From assembly GCA_032871835.1 (NCBI GenBank), contig CM065297.1, forward strand, positions 87,937,052 through 88,001,051: 64,000 bases of DNA, given 5' to 3'. A program made the translations under genes and the position numbers. Below the pieces are notes generated by a model. It was not told the DNA's origin. It made no database searches and saw nothing but the letters and a program-made list of their open reading frames with translations. Shown in pieces: positions 11,091 through 23,410 of this stretch; position 1 is the first letter of the stretch; every line of letters begins with the position of its first letter. The DNA is from Dipteronia dyeriana (lineage: Eukaryota > Streptophyta > Magnoliopsida > Sapindales > Sapindaceae).

Positions 11091-12589
11091 GCTAATGCTT
11101 GAAAGCATATCACATCCATGAAGCACATATTCAAGTCTTTATAACTAAAACCAAAAATGCTAGAATCATGAGATATGATTGACAAGATTCTCTAGAAATC
11201 ATTTAGAGCACATATTCACGAAATAATCAAATAAAACACAAGCAAGCTCTAAATATTCAATTAATTTTGTTAATCCAAAATATGTTCAATTAAAGAATTC
11301 TAGCACATGTAAAGGTCATCAATCATCAGAGTACAATCAATTAAAGCATAAATAACCCTAGATAATAAGCTAGTCATAATATAACTCTCAAGCATGTGAA
11401 AACATAGATTTTTAAAAACCTAACTCACATACAAGTCTCTAATCAAACTCAACTAGCTTAAAATTGAAGATCTATCTCTTAATAGCAGCTGTTCAAGTAA
11501 CATACATATAAAGAATAAGAAATCCCAAGGTAATTGATGACTTTGAATATCAAAACACAAAGAATAGATCAATATCTTGAAATAATGTGTAGTTATAAAT
11601 TTTGGTCCAACTTGAATCACTCAAATTGAATAAGAAATGAGTGGGATATGGTGTTTGGAAGTTGAGAGAATTTCAAAATATCTGCACACTTTTTTCTTCA
11701 AAAGAAAATGAGATGGAGAGAGATTTTCAAAGAAAGAAAGGTGGGAAGAAGATGTGGCATGGGAATATGCACGTGTTGAGCAAGGTGGCACACCACATAA
11801 CCTCCTCATAGAGGCATGTGTGCTATGCGGGGGCAGAAGGCTTCTCTTCCAGTAGGGTACACGCGCCTCTACGAGAGAGAAGTAGTGTGGCACTTTGCCA
11901 TACCTTTCCTCCGTTGCGATCCTTTCATGCTCTTTGACCGTATTTTAGCCTCCAAACACTGAATTCGAATCCATTTTTGGATTACAAACTAGCCTATCTT
12001 ATATACATGAACGTCAACAAAACTTTCACAAAAAATATGGAAATCGACTCGATATACAAAGACAAAAATCATGCATGTTAAAGACACGGAAATTTTTGTA
12101 ACTTCCAACTCGAAACTCAAAAACTAATGAATGAGTAACCAAAATGTTCGGAACTCAATCATGAGCAATATAAGAACATATTCAAGTCCATTATCCGAAA
12201 AATATAAATAAACAATCACAACAATACACAAGTATGTCATTTCCTAGATATAGTCCTAGAACATGCAAGTTTACAAAATTTGTCATTTTAAATCTAGTGC
12301 AAGTGCATACATTAATTTGTTTGTGTATGCATTATATCAAATGAACAAAGTAAATCATGGACACATATGGATGTAATATGTGTGTCTAAATGCCTTGTAA
12401 GAGGAATGAAGTCTAAATATACTTTTGATGTGCAATAAAACTTGTTCCTCTTTGAAGGCTTCTCCTTGCTTGACAAGTTGTCATTCTTTATTGAAGCTTG
12501 AATCACAATAACCTAGACAACTAATCAATACAAGAAAAATATTTTTTTGATATGGAATTATTCCAATACATCTAAAAAACCTAACACCT
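11091..12589. other. AT-rich non-coding stretch
   Basis: No convincing gene. The 90-residue minus-strand frame at 11621-11893 has no recognisable domain. The sequence is repeat-like, possibly the non-coding part of an LTR element, but I could not find ends. Confidence 0.4.
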
Positions 12590-14860
12590 CAGCCTAGGTT
12601 TCCACCATTTACAGCAGCAACTTGAGAAGTGCTGCCTCCCTAGTCAGGACACCCATCTTGGGGATAACTCTTGGAAGAATAGAGCTAGTTTGGCCCACCA
12701 CAATGTTGTTCATAAGGAAACCCATGCCTATTTTTAATTGAATCCCATATGGCTATCTAAGCGTACAACAATTTATCGGCATGGTACATGGCCTTCTCAG
12801 CCAGATTATCAATTTCTATCACACCACAGAGGCTCTCATCAAAATCAGAGTCAGTGAAGACTATCTGACAACTCACTGTAAAATTCATTTGAGCCTGACT
12901 AGGGCATTTAGCATGACGATCAGCTAGAACTTGGTCAGCTAGTTGGGTAACCTAAACAGTAGGAAGAGAAGGTTAACGGGTTGATTGAGGAACTCCAGCT
13001 CGCATAAGAAGAGTCTGATTAGCAGTTTTAGCTCAATTAGATGATATAGGGGCCTGCACTACAGAAGGACGGTCAAATCTATTCTTTAATTATCTTTCCC
13101 TCGTCAGCAAGTCCCTTAGATTTCACATATCATTATCCTCTTCATCGGACTCGAGTATGGAGACGGGCCAGGTACCATTTGGCACACTTGGACCTGTAAC
13201 AATTCCCATATCAGGGGGAGTCGTCTCATCTTCAACCATAACCACTTTCTCTCCAGCATCGTCCATCAAAGGATTAGGATGAGGAACATTGGGAGTGGAG
13301 GACCCTTCTTCCTTTTTAGTGACCTTCTTAGTGGCGATATATTTAGTCAGCCTCTTTTTCGGATTTCTAGTAGGCACGTAAACTTTCTCCACATTTGCTT
13401 AGTCATCAGGTGCAAGGAAGCATCAGGATCAGGAATGTAAGTATACTCTAAATAATAATGTTCGGGAGGAGTAATCCTTGAGCTATTTGCTCGATGACTT
13501 CTTTTTGGCTAGACCTATCCATGATCTTAGCACGTTCGGCTGGCTCGCCAGCAACCACATCAAAATCAAACACTGGAAGCATTTAAAATAGTATTAGCTT
13601 TATTTAAAGTACAAATGTGTGCAGACAAACCAAAAGAAACATGGACTTACAATATTTTCACCCCTCAGAGATAATTGGGAAAAACCTTGCTCCAATTAAG
13701 TCCTTCTCCATCAGAAGTGAACAACGATCTCTTTTTTCCCATGATTGAGTTACATCAAGAACTACCCGATCAGCTTCCTCTATAGTCAGCACAAAGGGGA
13801 TTTGGACCAAACATCCGAGCTAAAAAGTGCATAAGGATGTTATCTCTTCTCGACCATTGAGAACCATCTACAACTACCACATGGCCCCAGTCGCCCAAGA
13901 TGAAGAACCAGTTGTTCTTTCAAAACTTGTTTGATGAAGGGAACCCTCAGATGAAACTCTTCTGATCCTTATGAGACGAGGAGGAGGTTTTGTATCAATC
14001 TCCGTAGGAATCCAATAATTTATGGAGTTAAATTGAAGATGGAAAGTGCCTTCAGTATCTGATCGGTCATGGGTGTAAAAATGGTGAATCTCATTAGAGT
14101 CTACAGATTCTTTTCACCAACCTGTTTCCATAACTACTACAAGCAAATCAAGATCCTATAAGAGTTAAGTATCGGCTGACCGGATGCAATTCCAGCATCC
14201 ATAAAGAATCTGGTGATATAAGACTGGATGGGCAAGCTAACTCCAAGGGTAAGTATGGCCCCATATGTGGTAACGATGCTCGAGGGTGGATTCCAAATGG
14301 CTTGACATTCATCAATGAAGAAGTTGACTAAGCTAGGAATATCGTATCTGTTGGTGTATTTGACAATCTCTTGACCAGTAATTGCATTAACCTCGGTACC
14401 ATAAGTGAAAGGCTAAGGGTAGAAAATCTCAACAGATGCGCCCAAAGCCTTTTATCAATATCCTCTAACCAAACGGTCTGCGATGGGATCTTCAAGTTGA
14501 TCAGAGAAGAAGTTATAGCAGCGGGTTTGCTATACTGACTAGTAAGTATTGATCTCATCCTTTTTGAATAAGGATTGATAGAAGAAATTGTGGGATTAGT
14601 ATGAACAGAATGAAACTCAAGTTGCACAAAAGTATAGTCAACATTAAGAGTAATGGGTTGGGTTTGAGGAGTGAAAACTTGTGGGTGATTTCTAAGTATA
14701 GACTCAATCCTATCAGTAGTTTATTTATCACCAATCTCAATAGCATGACACAATAACTCCATAAAGCGATGGCGATTGTGAGGTTCTATGAAAACTAACC
14801 TGATTGTCTCGAGATGAAACAAAGAGGAAAACGTTGATCTTGATAGAAAATCACGATTTC
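12590..14860 (-). pseudogene. Decayed coding sequence of an unrecognised transposon-like protein
   Basis: Read from 14860 leftward, the minus strand gives coherent protein-like stretches joined by stops and frame changes. The first has EPHNRHRFMELLCHAIEIGD and, after one stop, TDRIESILRNHPQVFTPQ and LEFHSVHTNPTISSINPYSK. After a frame change come EVNAITGQEIVKYTNRYD, FFIDECQAIWNPPSSIV and RFFMDAGIASGQPILNSYR. The final piece (13392-13123) is a lysine-rich segment followed by an acidic tail (ESDEEDNDM). The composition and mix of segments resemble plant proteins annotated only as putative transposon or retroelement proteins. I do not recognise a family with certainty. No LTR or TIR could be tied to it. 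Confidence 0.38.
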
Positions 14861-15204
14861 GGTGAAGACAAAATTAAAAAACTTCGAAGAAAACTTCAAG
14901 AAAACAAAAGTCTTGAGAGTTAGGGTTTGGTTTTTAGAAAGAGGGAATTGCATGAAAAGTTTGAAGTATATGGAAAATGAAGACTATTCAAATTTTATAG
15001 ATGTTGTTGACGTCATCCCACACCTGGAAAAAGCGTGTGTATAGGTAGAGGTTGGTGAACGATCCTTAAAAATTACTATCCATGCGCCCACTACGAGTTG
15101 GAAAGATGTTGCCCAAAGAGTAAGATTAGTTGTTGCTAGTCAAATCATCATGTCAAATTAGCTGAGCAAATTGAATGTCAGGTGGCTCGAATTGAATGTT
15201 TAGC

Positions 15205-16195
15205 TGTTAATACAAGATCGAGATTACTAAGCTAAAAGACAAAACTTAAAGGTATAATTAAATATCTCACTAAGGGGAATTTTCTTTAAAAGTAGGACAA
15301 AGTGCTCGACACAAATATTTAAAGGGATATTGTTATTGGTAAAATCTAAGGGATTGACAGATCAGCATTATTATCGGAGAAAGTGGTGATCATATGTGTC
15401 ATGTCACCAAAGTCAGCCATAAAAGACCAACTCAAGTTGGCTAATAGTTGATCCTAAGACCCGATGAGATCTTGTCAAGTTTATTCGATTGATCAGGTAA
15501 AGATATCCTAACCATTAATCAGATCGATCGGGTAAAGATAACCTGACCAAGTTCATCATATCGATCGGGCTCAACTAGTCAATCAGGCAGAGAACCTGAT
15601 CAGGTTAGGCAACTGAGCAGATGAAAGATACACTGTTTAGGGTTGAGTAACCGATTGGGTTAATCAAATCCCGATCGGGTTAGATAATCAGTCGGCTGAT
15701 GGTATGTGGAAGATATTGATTCCAAGATAACCACGACTCAAATGCACAGAGAAAGAATCCCACCCTAACAAGAAACCATGAAGTAAACCCCGATAAGAAA
15801 ACAAACTTCCTTAAAGATATTGAAGCTAAGTTCAACAAGGAATCTGATTCTATTAATGCACATAATAGGAAAGAAGAAAAATATGACTCCAACAAGTTAG
15901 AGTCCCACTAAATCTTGTCAACTTTCCTTACTTGTATATTAGGAATTAGGGGTATGTACAAATAGACTCACAAATACCATTATGTATGTGATGTGTAAAA
16001 TGCATATAGTAGCAGGATTTCAAGAAAGATAGAATGTGTAATCCATTTTTACACAGTGAAATCTTTCACTTGCTGGTTATCTCGCCATCATCGACAGCTG
16101 TGATTTTTTCCCTTTAGGGGGTTTTCCACGTAAAACTTTACGATTTGCATGATTAAATCTTACATTTTTACTTTGCAATTAAATTTTTAATCACA
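15205..16195 (+). repeat. Candidate solo LTR (991 bp)
   Basis: The segment starts TGTTAATACAAGATCG and ends TTTTTAATCACA. It is flanked by TTAGC (15200-15204) and TTAAC (16196-16200), a 4-of-5 match to a target duplication. The right part has GGGGGTTTTCCACGTAAAAC, a motif common near the end of plant LTRs. The middle (about 15480-15690) holds repeated GATCGGGT-type words. There is no primer site or PPT next to it, which fits a solo LTR on the + strand. Confidence 0.45.
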
Positions 16196-17831
16196 TTAAC
16201 GTTGTTGGATGCATGGCAATTTCTAGAATCCAAAAATCACCGTAAACAGTAACAAATGAGAGGGAAGGTCTAATGCCACCCCAAAACTTCCTTTATGCAA
16301 CCTTTATTCATTAGTGGAGATTGGTCTTATCTTCGTGGAAGAGATCCACTATTTTTAATATATATATATATATTGATTCTTTTATTGCTTTTCTAATTTA
16401 TTTATTTTTCTTTTTATATATATAATAATTATTTTTATGATATTTTTTATGGGTTTACAGGATCCTATCCAATCCAATAGGATCCATTACATAAGATTCA
16501 ATCCAAGCATTGAATCAGATATTAGGGTATTATTGGATCATATTGGATCCTAAATTTTGAAAGAGTAGTGATAATGACACCCTTTAAAAGCCATATGTAC
16601 ACCCATTTCGTAAGTTCATCCATAAAAAATTAAAAATAAAAATCTATTTTGTAAATAAACCCCACTTAATAAAAAAAATCCATCAATTTTTTTTTAATTC
16701 TAGTTTGTAAATAAACCTCATTTAATACCAAAAATATCCTTTATTTAATTATATTGTATTATATTTTTATAAGTACACATCACCTACACCTACTGATATG
16801 CTATTTAATTAACTTAATTGTTATTTAAAATTTAAATATTATTTTAATTCTATCAATGTTTTTTCAAAGTATTACTTTGATTCTATCACTGTTATTTCTC
16901 TTCTTTCGCCTCTTTTCTTTTCTATGTTTTCTTTCCACAAAATAGATTCCATTTTTCTTTCTTTTTTCTCTCTCTTCATGTCAAACAGTTCTCTCCATTT
17001 TTCTTTACTCTTTTCTATCCATAAGATCTCTCTCATTTAAGACTTTTTCCGGTTGAGGATCCATTTTTTATTTGTGAAAGTTGTAGGGATGCAATGTTTA
17101 TATCCCAATTAATTTGTAAGTAGAACAAGATTTGATGAAATTGAAGAACGGCTAATATTGATAAAAAATAGTATAAAGTGTGTTAAAATATAAAAAATAC
17201 ATATATTATAGAGAAAATAATGTATATTGATTTTTTTTTTCATCTAAGAAAAGTTAATTTAATACCTTTTCACAACCAAATTTGGAAGATTTTGATTCAT
17301 TAACCATGCTTAGCATAATCAATTAGTTTTTCCTTAAAAGAAATTGAAATTTGTAATTAAAAGAGAATCTAGGGTTTAAGAAAATTGAAAGAGTTTTTAA
17401 TAATTCATGTTAATATCAAATCATTAATAGAAAATTTTCTTTTTTCGTAAAAGACTAAAATAGGAAACTAATTAATAATTATTAGTGGGTGTACTTACAA
17501 TTTATTTAGTCATATTGGTAATTTTACTCAAGGATATTATTGAATTTTGAAAAATATACCAATTTTATGTGTACATACAATTTTTAAGAGTTGTAAATAT
17601 GCCACTCATTTTGAAATCCATTGAATCAAGTCGAAAATTAGATTTCCATATTAAAATCCGACAAACCCACCGCAATCGCCAATATATAAGGATTAATTTA
17701 GATTGAGTCAATTTATTTTGTGCTATACATATGAACATTGAGTAAATTTTAGGGTATTTTGTTTATGATAAATGATTATATTTTTATTTCAAACTTTTGA
17801 ATGATTTTATTTATGCTTGTGTTTAACACTA
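16196..17831. other. AT-rich non-coding stretch
   Basis: No open frame of interest. A palindrome-like run around 16460-16560 (repeated GGATCC/CCAATCC words, such as CCTATCCAATCCAATAGG) hints at another small element with undetermined ends. Confidence 0.4.
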
Positions 17832-18279
17832 GAATGACAATGGGTCGGGTTCGGGCAGAGTATGAGAAATACTCACTCGAACCCATGAAAAATATTAAAA
17901 CTCATGCCCGCCCACGAACCCGCGAAAGTTATTAGGTTCGGGTTCAAGTGTAAACCCGCAAGTTATAGCTATAGATACCCGTGAACCTAAGAACTTTTAC
18001 GGGCCCGCGAGTGGGTGCTTCAACCACAGGTCTACTCGCGAACCCATCTCATTTTCATCTTCTTCCTTATAGTCGAAAAGCTAATCCTCGTTTGTCCCTT
18101 GTCTCTCCCATTTTCCTACAAAAGAAAAATTAGAAACACATATTAGCTCAGTTTTAGATCTTTCCACAAATTAAGGTTTTTGAACATCAAAATCAAACAA
18201 ATCAACAGGCATAGGTATCAAATCAAAGTCAAAAATTACAGTTTTTTAGGGGAAATTGAAAAATAAAATTTATTGTTTT

Positions 18280-18333
<54 letters not shown>

Positions 18334-18735
18334 CATAGAGAGAAAAAGAGAGAGAAAGAGAGAGGGAGAGGGAGAGAGAGAGAGAGAGAGAGAGAGAATT
18401 TGATAGAGTAAATGTAGAAGCTTTACCTTAGAGGATGAAGAAAGGAGAGTAGGGACCAAGAAAACCAAAGCGGTGGGTATCAGATGATTCATAAATGTTT
18501 ATATGTTAGATTGTTAGGGTTTTACTCAAAACTAAGTGGTTTTGAAGAAAAAAATATATTACTCAAAATGACATAGTTTTGAATACTCTCTTTTTTAAAA
18601 GCTAGTTGGCTCATGGGTTTTTAGTCTAACCTGTAATAGCACTCAAACCCGTGACAGGGTTCAAAATTGAAACCCAAAATCCGTCTATGGGTTGTAAAAT
18701 TACCATCCAAACCAAAAGTCGGGTAGTGCCAATCC
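17832..18735. mobile_element. hAT-like non-autonomous element remnant
   Basis: The left side, TAGAATGACAATGGGTCGGG, followed by many short GGGTTCGGG/CCCGAACC and CCCGC words, is typical of a common class of plant hAT MITEs. Near 18715-18735 an inverse-type end (CGGGTAGTGCCAATCCTG) follows. The target duplication does not match, so the ends are uncertain and a further insertion may have disrupted the right side. Confidence 0.32.
18283..18397. repeat. (TA)n followed by (GA)n microsatellites
   Basis: A TA run of about 23 units is followed after a short gap by a GA-rich run. The minus-strand frame through it (18229-18492) is an artefact of the repeats. Confidence 0.95.
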
Positions 18736-21202
18736 TGACATTTCCGAAGTCCTTAGACAAAATCTTAAAAATGGGCCCCTTGTGTATATTTATAGTTTTT
18801 CAATACCAAAGGAACGATTGATACACAAGATTTCCTACATCAACATGTGAGAATTGCTTCAACGTTTATTTTTTTCACCCAAAAAGAAATTACTCAATAG
18901 AACATAAAATTGAGGAAAATAAACATTATCAAACAAAAAATATATATCTACAAGACGACGACTGCTTTAACACTATTAAAGTATAAAATCCTTAGTACAG
19001 AAATAATAAATCTTGCAAAAATGATCAACCCACTACAAATTGAGAAATAAATTATTTATTACATCAAATGGAGAACACAAATTAACAAGCACAAAATGAG
19101 CAAACGTTTAAACATCTCAATTACTAATCTACAAAAAACAAATTAATCCTAAAGGGTACCTAAAAATATCTATAGTTATAATCACAAATCACAAATCACA
19201 ATCATGTCTTCATATAAACACATTAATATATAGAGTAATAAAATCAAAATAAAGCATAAGATTTGAAGTTTGAATACAAAGAGAACTGGACGTCTTCTTC
19301 AAGGTCGATGCCGGAATCGGTGGGATGGAATTTAGAGACGGGTTTTTCGGACGACAGAGGCAATTGGAGACTTGGAGGGAATCGATTTCGATGACATTAA
19401 AAGTGTGAGAACATAAGCCGAAGAAGTTGGGGTTTGAAACGAAACCGAAATACTTAGAGTTTTGAATGAGTAATGGCGGTGCCTTGGTCGTCCCATTGTG
19501 GAAGCTCATCGACGAGAGAGTGAAGCTTGAGAAGGTGAGTGTAGGCCGGTTTATACACGTGTGGCTTCTTCATTGGAAGTGCAACTAGAACTTTTGTTCT
19601 TGATTGACCTTCTCACCTTCCCATCTCTGATTTTTCTCTCTTGCTCTGGTTTCTAGTGTTTTTGCAGAGGTTTTTGGGCTTTTGATGATATAAAAGAGAT
19701 GAAACCCTAACAAAATTGGGTACGGTCTGAAAAAAAGTATATATGTAAAAAAAAATGAATTGGGCATCATAACCCTTAATTGTTGTTTTTGTAATGCACA
19801 TGCCTTTTAAAAATAAGTGCCCTTTTTTTAGCAAATTATTTCTATTGGATCATTTATTTATTTTAGAATTCATCCCACAAATAAGCAATCAAAACATGAA
19901 ATTGAAGGTCCCTAAAAATGACGGGCCTGAGGCGGATGCCCACCATTGACCCACCTCAGAGCCACCCCTGGGGTCGGGTTTGTATGCCCACGAATGCAGG
20001 TCAAATTGCCTTCACTACATGTTTAAAGTTTATAATTTGTTAAAAAAATTGGACTTTAACACTTATGTACTGTTTTTATGTTAACTATTAGTTTGGTAAC
20101 CATATTAATTAATTGTTTTATTTTGTTAATCGTATGAATTGTTAACAAATTATATATTAAGAATTGATTCAAATGAATCTCAACCATAGGATTGAATCAA
20201 ATTGAATTTAAACATTTTGCAATCATATCAAATCGGATCAAAAAGATAGAAAATACAATGGATCTGATCCACCACAAACCTCTATTATTATTATTATTAT
20301 TATTATTATTCTCTGATACAAGTTCAATGACAAAAGTGTTGACTAATGGTGGTCAACCGTTAGTCAATAAATCATTAGCAATCTTAAGAATGTCAACGGA
20401 GAAAATGGATCGGATGAGGTTCTCTCATCCCCATATTAATTTATTCCTTAACACCTTCCCCCATCTTTGTTTGGGGGAAACGAGGTCGTAGGCGTGGGAG
20501 TTTAGGGGTAGGCATATTAACACTCACCCACCCATTTCCCCAATACTCCATTTCATCCGGTATAGTTCTGTTTCTCCCTTTTTGATTTGAAATTAATAAA
20601 TTAAAGTAAATGTTTATCCGATTAAAAATAAGTATTCTTTGATAATAAATAAAGTTAATTTGAAAATATCAAAAAATCCATTTTTTGGATGGGGGAAATA
20701 AATACAGGGGAATCAATCCCTACCCCATCCCATTTAGATTTGGGGTATTTATTCCCGTATTTGGACGCCATTTTAACCCAAATGGGGATGGGGCCCTTGA
20801 TTTTAGACAAATAAAGATAATTGTATTTTTATGATATATTACCGGTTTTAGTACAACTATACGTATGGTTATGATAAATTAGTTTAATTTGCCAAATTAT
20901 TAAGGGCTAGTTTAACTTTGGTATGAAAAAGGGTCTTCAGTAAAACTTACGAAAGTTATTATTTAACAATATTTAGTGATTTGACAATAATTTTAAGAAA
21001 AGGGGTTACTTGTTCAAAAAAATTATTTAATAAATAGCTTTGAGATTTAAAGACAATTTTATCCCAACATTTATTTCATCAAATAAATATATTGTTATTA
21101 TTTTAGATTTTTTATTATTTAGTTTTAAATGGTTATTTTTATTTTTCCTTCAATAATTATATACTGTTATGATAATTAGTAGATGAGTATTTTATCTACT
21201 TA
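18736..21202. other. Non-coding stretch with repeat fragments
   Basis: No supportable gene. The 99-residue minus frame at 19210-19509 lies in a locally GC-richer block (about 19270-19560) that could be a captured or decayed gene piece, but I recognise no domain. At 19920-19975 the words GGGCCTGAGGCGGATGCCC and CACCTCAGAGCCACCCCTG look like the end of a TIR element; its other end was not identified. A (TTA)n tract occupies 20283-20310. Confidence 0.35.
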
Positions 21203-21931
21203 GGGGTCGTTTATTTTTTTTTACATAAAAGTTAATGGATCTGAAAGTTGTTTTGTTTTTTAAGTGGTCAAACAATTTAAGAATATATAAAAAAAACTTA
21301 AAAAAAAATAAAAAATCTTGATTTTTCAGTTAATTACAAATCACTAAATTGTATTAATTACAATCCAAAATCTTTTCTTCCGATACTATCCCCTATATAT
21401 AACATATTTCCACTTCATCATAATTATATATAGTATAGAAATCTTTATTTTAATATTTGCTTATTTTAAATAGCTTTAAAAAAAAAACCTAATCGCTTCT
21501 CATATTGGTTTTTGATGTCAATACTTTATTATTATATTAGGGCGATGTATTTGTATATTATTTTTTTAGAGTATTTTATGTGAGTTTTTCAGCTGTCCCT
21601 TTTATTTTTTGAGAAAAAAAATCTTTTTACTTTCTTAGTAAAAATGAAGTTCGTTTATAATCGGAGAAGAAAACCATGATCATATGTGTTTATATATATG
21701 CATTATTTTTGGATTGTTTTTATTCCATACTATATGTATAATTGTTTAACCTGGATATAAATGTAAAATTACTTGTTTTCAGATAATTTTACTTTTAAAA
21801 AACAAACGTGTTGACAATACATTCAAATGTGAGGAAAAAAAACATGTTCTTCAAATTTGGATTTTAGTCATTATTCAATATTTAGAAAAATTCTAAATTA
21901 TTCAGTTTTCAGATAAAAAAACAAACGACCC
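21203..21931. mobile_element. PIF/Harbinger-like MITE, 729 bp
   Basis: The left end is GGGGTCGTTTATTTTTTT. The right end, read inward, is GGGTCGTTTGTTTTTTTAT. Both are flanked by TTA (21200-21202 and 21932-21934), a TWA-type target duplication. The interior is AT-rich with no coding sequence. Confidence 0.58.
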
Positions 21932-21953
21932 TTAAGAATACATAAAATAGAAA

Positions 21954-23410
21954 TAAGCGTAAATCGTATTTTAGTCCCTATAGTTTACCTTAATCTGTGT
22001 TTAATACACGATTTTTTAGAATTGTAATTTTTATTCCATCATTATTCTGACAATATAGATTGTAGTCCCGACCGTTCAATTCCGTTAGGATTTCACTGAA
22101 TTCTGTTAAGTCAATGGGGATAGGTAAATTCATGACCAGTTTCTAGAAGGTGTAGTTTATGGTATAATTGTCATTTTACAAATGAATTTTTTTTTAACAA
22201 GAAAATAATTAAAAAAAAGTAAACCTTAACTCTATTATTGATTTATTTCTCTCTCCTCTCCTGTCGTTCTCTCTCTCTCTCTCATCTTCATCTCCTTCAT
22301 CTTCTCCAACCCACCATAACCCTTCATCTCCTTCATCTTCTTCAACCCACCACAACCCCTCATTAGGAGATTGAAACCAAATGCAGTTGTCGTCATCGTC
22401 GTCGCAGGCGAGAAAAGAGCAGCGGATCGTTGTCGTCGTCGTCGTCGTCGTCGTCATGCTGGTTCTTTCAGCGATGTTGAGGATGACAGGCGGAGGGAAG
22501 GCGCCGGCGGAGGTAGAGACAAAGCTGATGGTTCTTCTTCTTCTCGATGGTCTCTGTTTTCTTCTGTCTTTGTTTTACGTTTGTAGGATTGATGATTCTG
22601 TTCTCTTATGATTAATAAAGCTTAATTGTTCAAAAACGAATGTTGTTTTATCTGGTTTATGATTAGAAATCGTGGGACTGATTTGATTTTGTATAATTTG
22701 ATGATTGTAGAATCAAATTTTGGGACATTTGATAATTGAATTGATTTGGTTTAAGCTTATTGAATTGATTTTGTATTCTTGTGGGTTGTTGTTTATTGTT
22801 TGTTGTGTTTATAATAACAACGAATGTTATTATTATGTTGTTTGTTGTATTAATTCTGAAGATTTTTGATGGATGTGATTCTGTTAATGGAAATTAAGAT
22901 TTTTGGTTTGGTTCAATTTTCTGAAAATGAGGTGAATAATATTTCTGGAAAAGTTGAATATGTTTGAGATGGTGTTGGAGGAGATCCAGACATCCAGTCA
23001 TATAGATCTTATTTTATTTTTTTTTGTTTTGTTTTAAATTTTAAATAAAATATATAAAATGAAATATCTCCACCGTTCATCTGTGAGATGGACGGTGGAG
23101 ATCACTTTTTTTTGTTTTTATTTTTTTTTATTTTTAAAATTTATTTTTCATTTAATAAATAATTATTTTAAATGTTTTTTTTAGTTAAAATGTAAATTAC
23201 TCACACAAAAGATAAAAGTAAGGGTAACATAGTCTTTTCAGTTGGATCAACAAACAGCAGGGGTATTTTCGCCATTTAACACACATAACAAGTCAGAATC
23301 CATTATTTTAATAGATTCTATCATAAAAGGATTAAAATTTACAATTTAAAAAACTGTAGACTAATCACAGATTAAGAAAAACTACAGGGACTCAGATACA
23401 ATTTACCTTA
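21954..23410. mobile_element. MULE-like non-autonomous element with GC-rich interior
   Basis: There are long inverted ends. The left is TAAGCGTAAATCGTATTTTA followed by GTCCCTATAGTTTACCTTAA and TCTGTGTTTAATAC. The right, read inward, is TAAGGTAAATTGTATCTGAG followed by GTCCCTGTAGTTTTTCTTAA and TCTGTGATTAGTC. The GTCCCTGTAGTTT word is common in plant Mutator-like MITEs. The flanks AAAATAGAAA and AAAATAAATA are similar (8 of 10), fitting the 9-10 bp duplication of MULEs. The interior at 22250-22600 has CT-rich and GTC-repeat stretches and higher GC. It yields only low-complexity frames, and any captured gene piece is unidentified. Confidence 0.55.
23066..23102. repeat. 17-bp inverted repeat, 3-base loop
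   Basis: ATCTCCACCGTTCATCT (23066-23082) pairs with AGATGGACGGTGGAGAT (23086-23102) with one G-T-type mismatch. It sits inside the MULE-like element. A related word pair (GATCTCCACTGTC, GGACGGTAGAGAT) occurs near 9484-9520 in the Harbinger-like element. Confidence 0.9.

Noticed and set aside
19210..19509. 99-residue minus-strand frame in a GC-richer block
   Set aside because: No recognisable domain in any of the three frames; could be a decayed or captured piece, but unsupported.
22209..22611. Overlapping frames with Thr, Val, Arg or Ser runs
   Set aside because: They are different readings of the same GTC/CT-type repeats in the MULE-like element.
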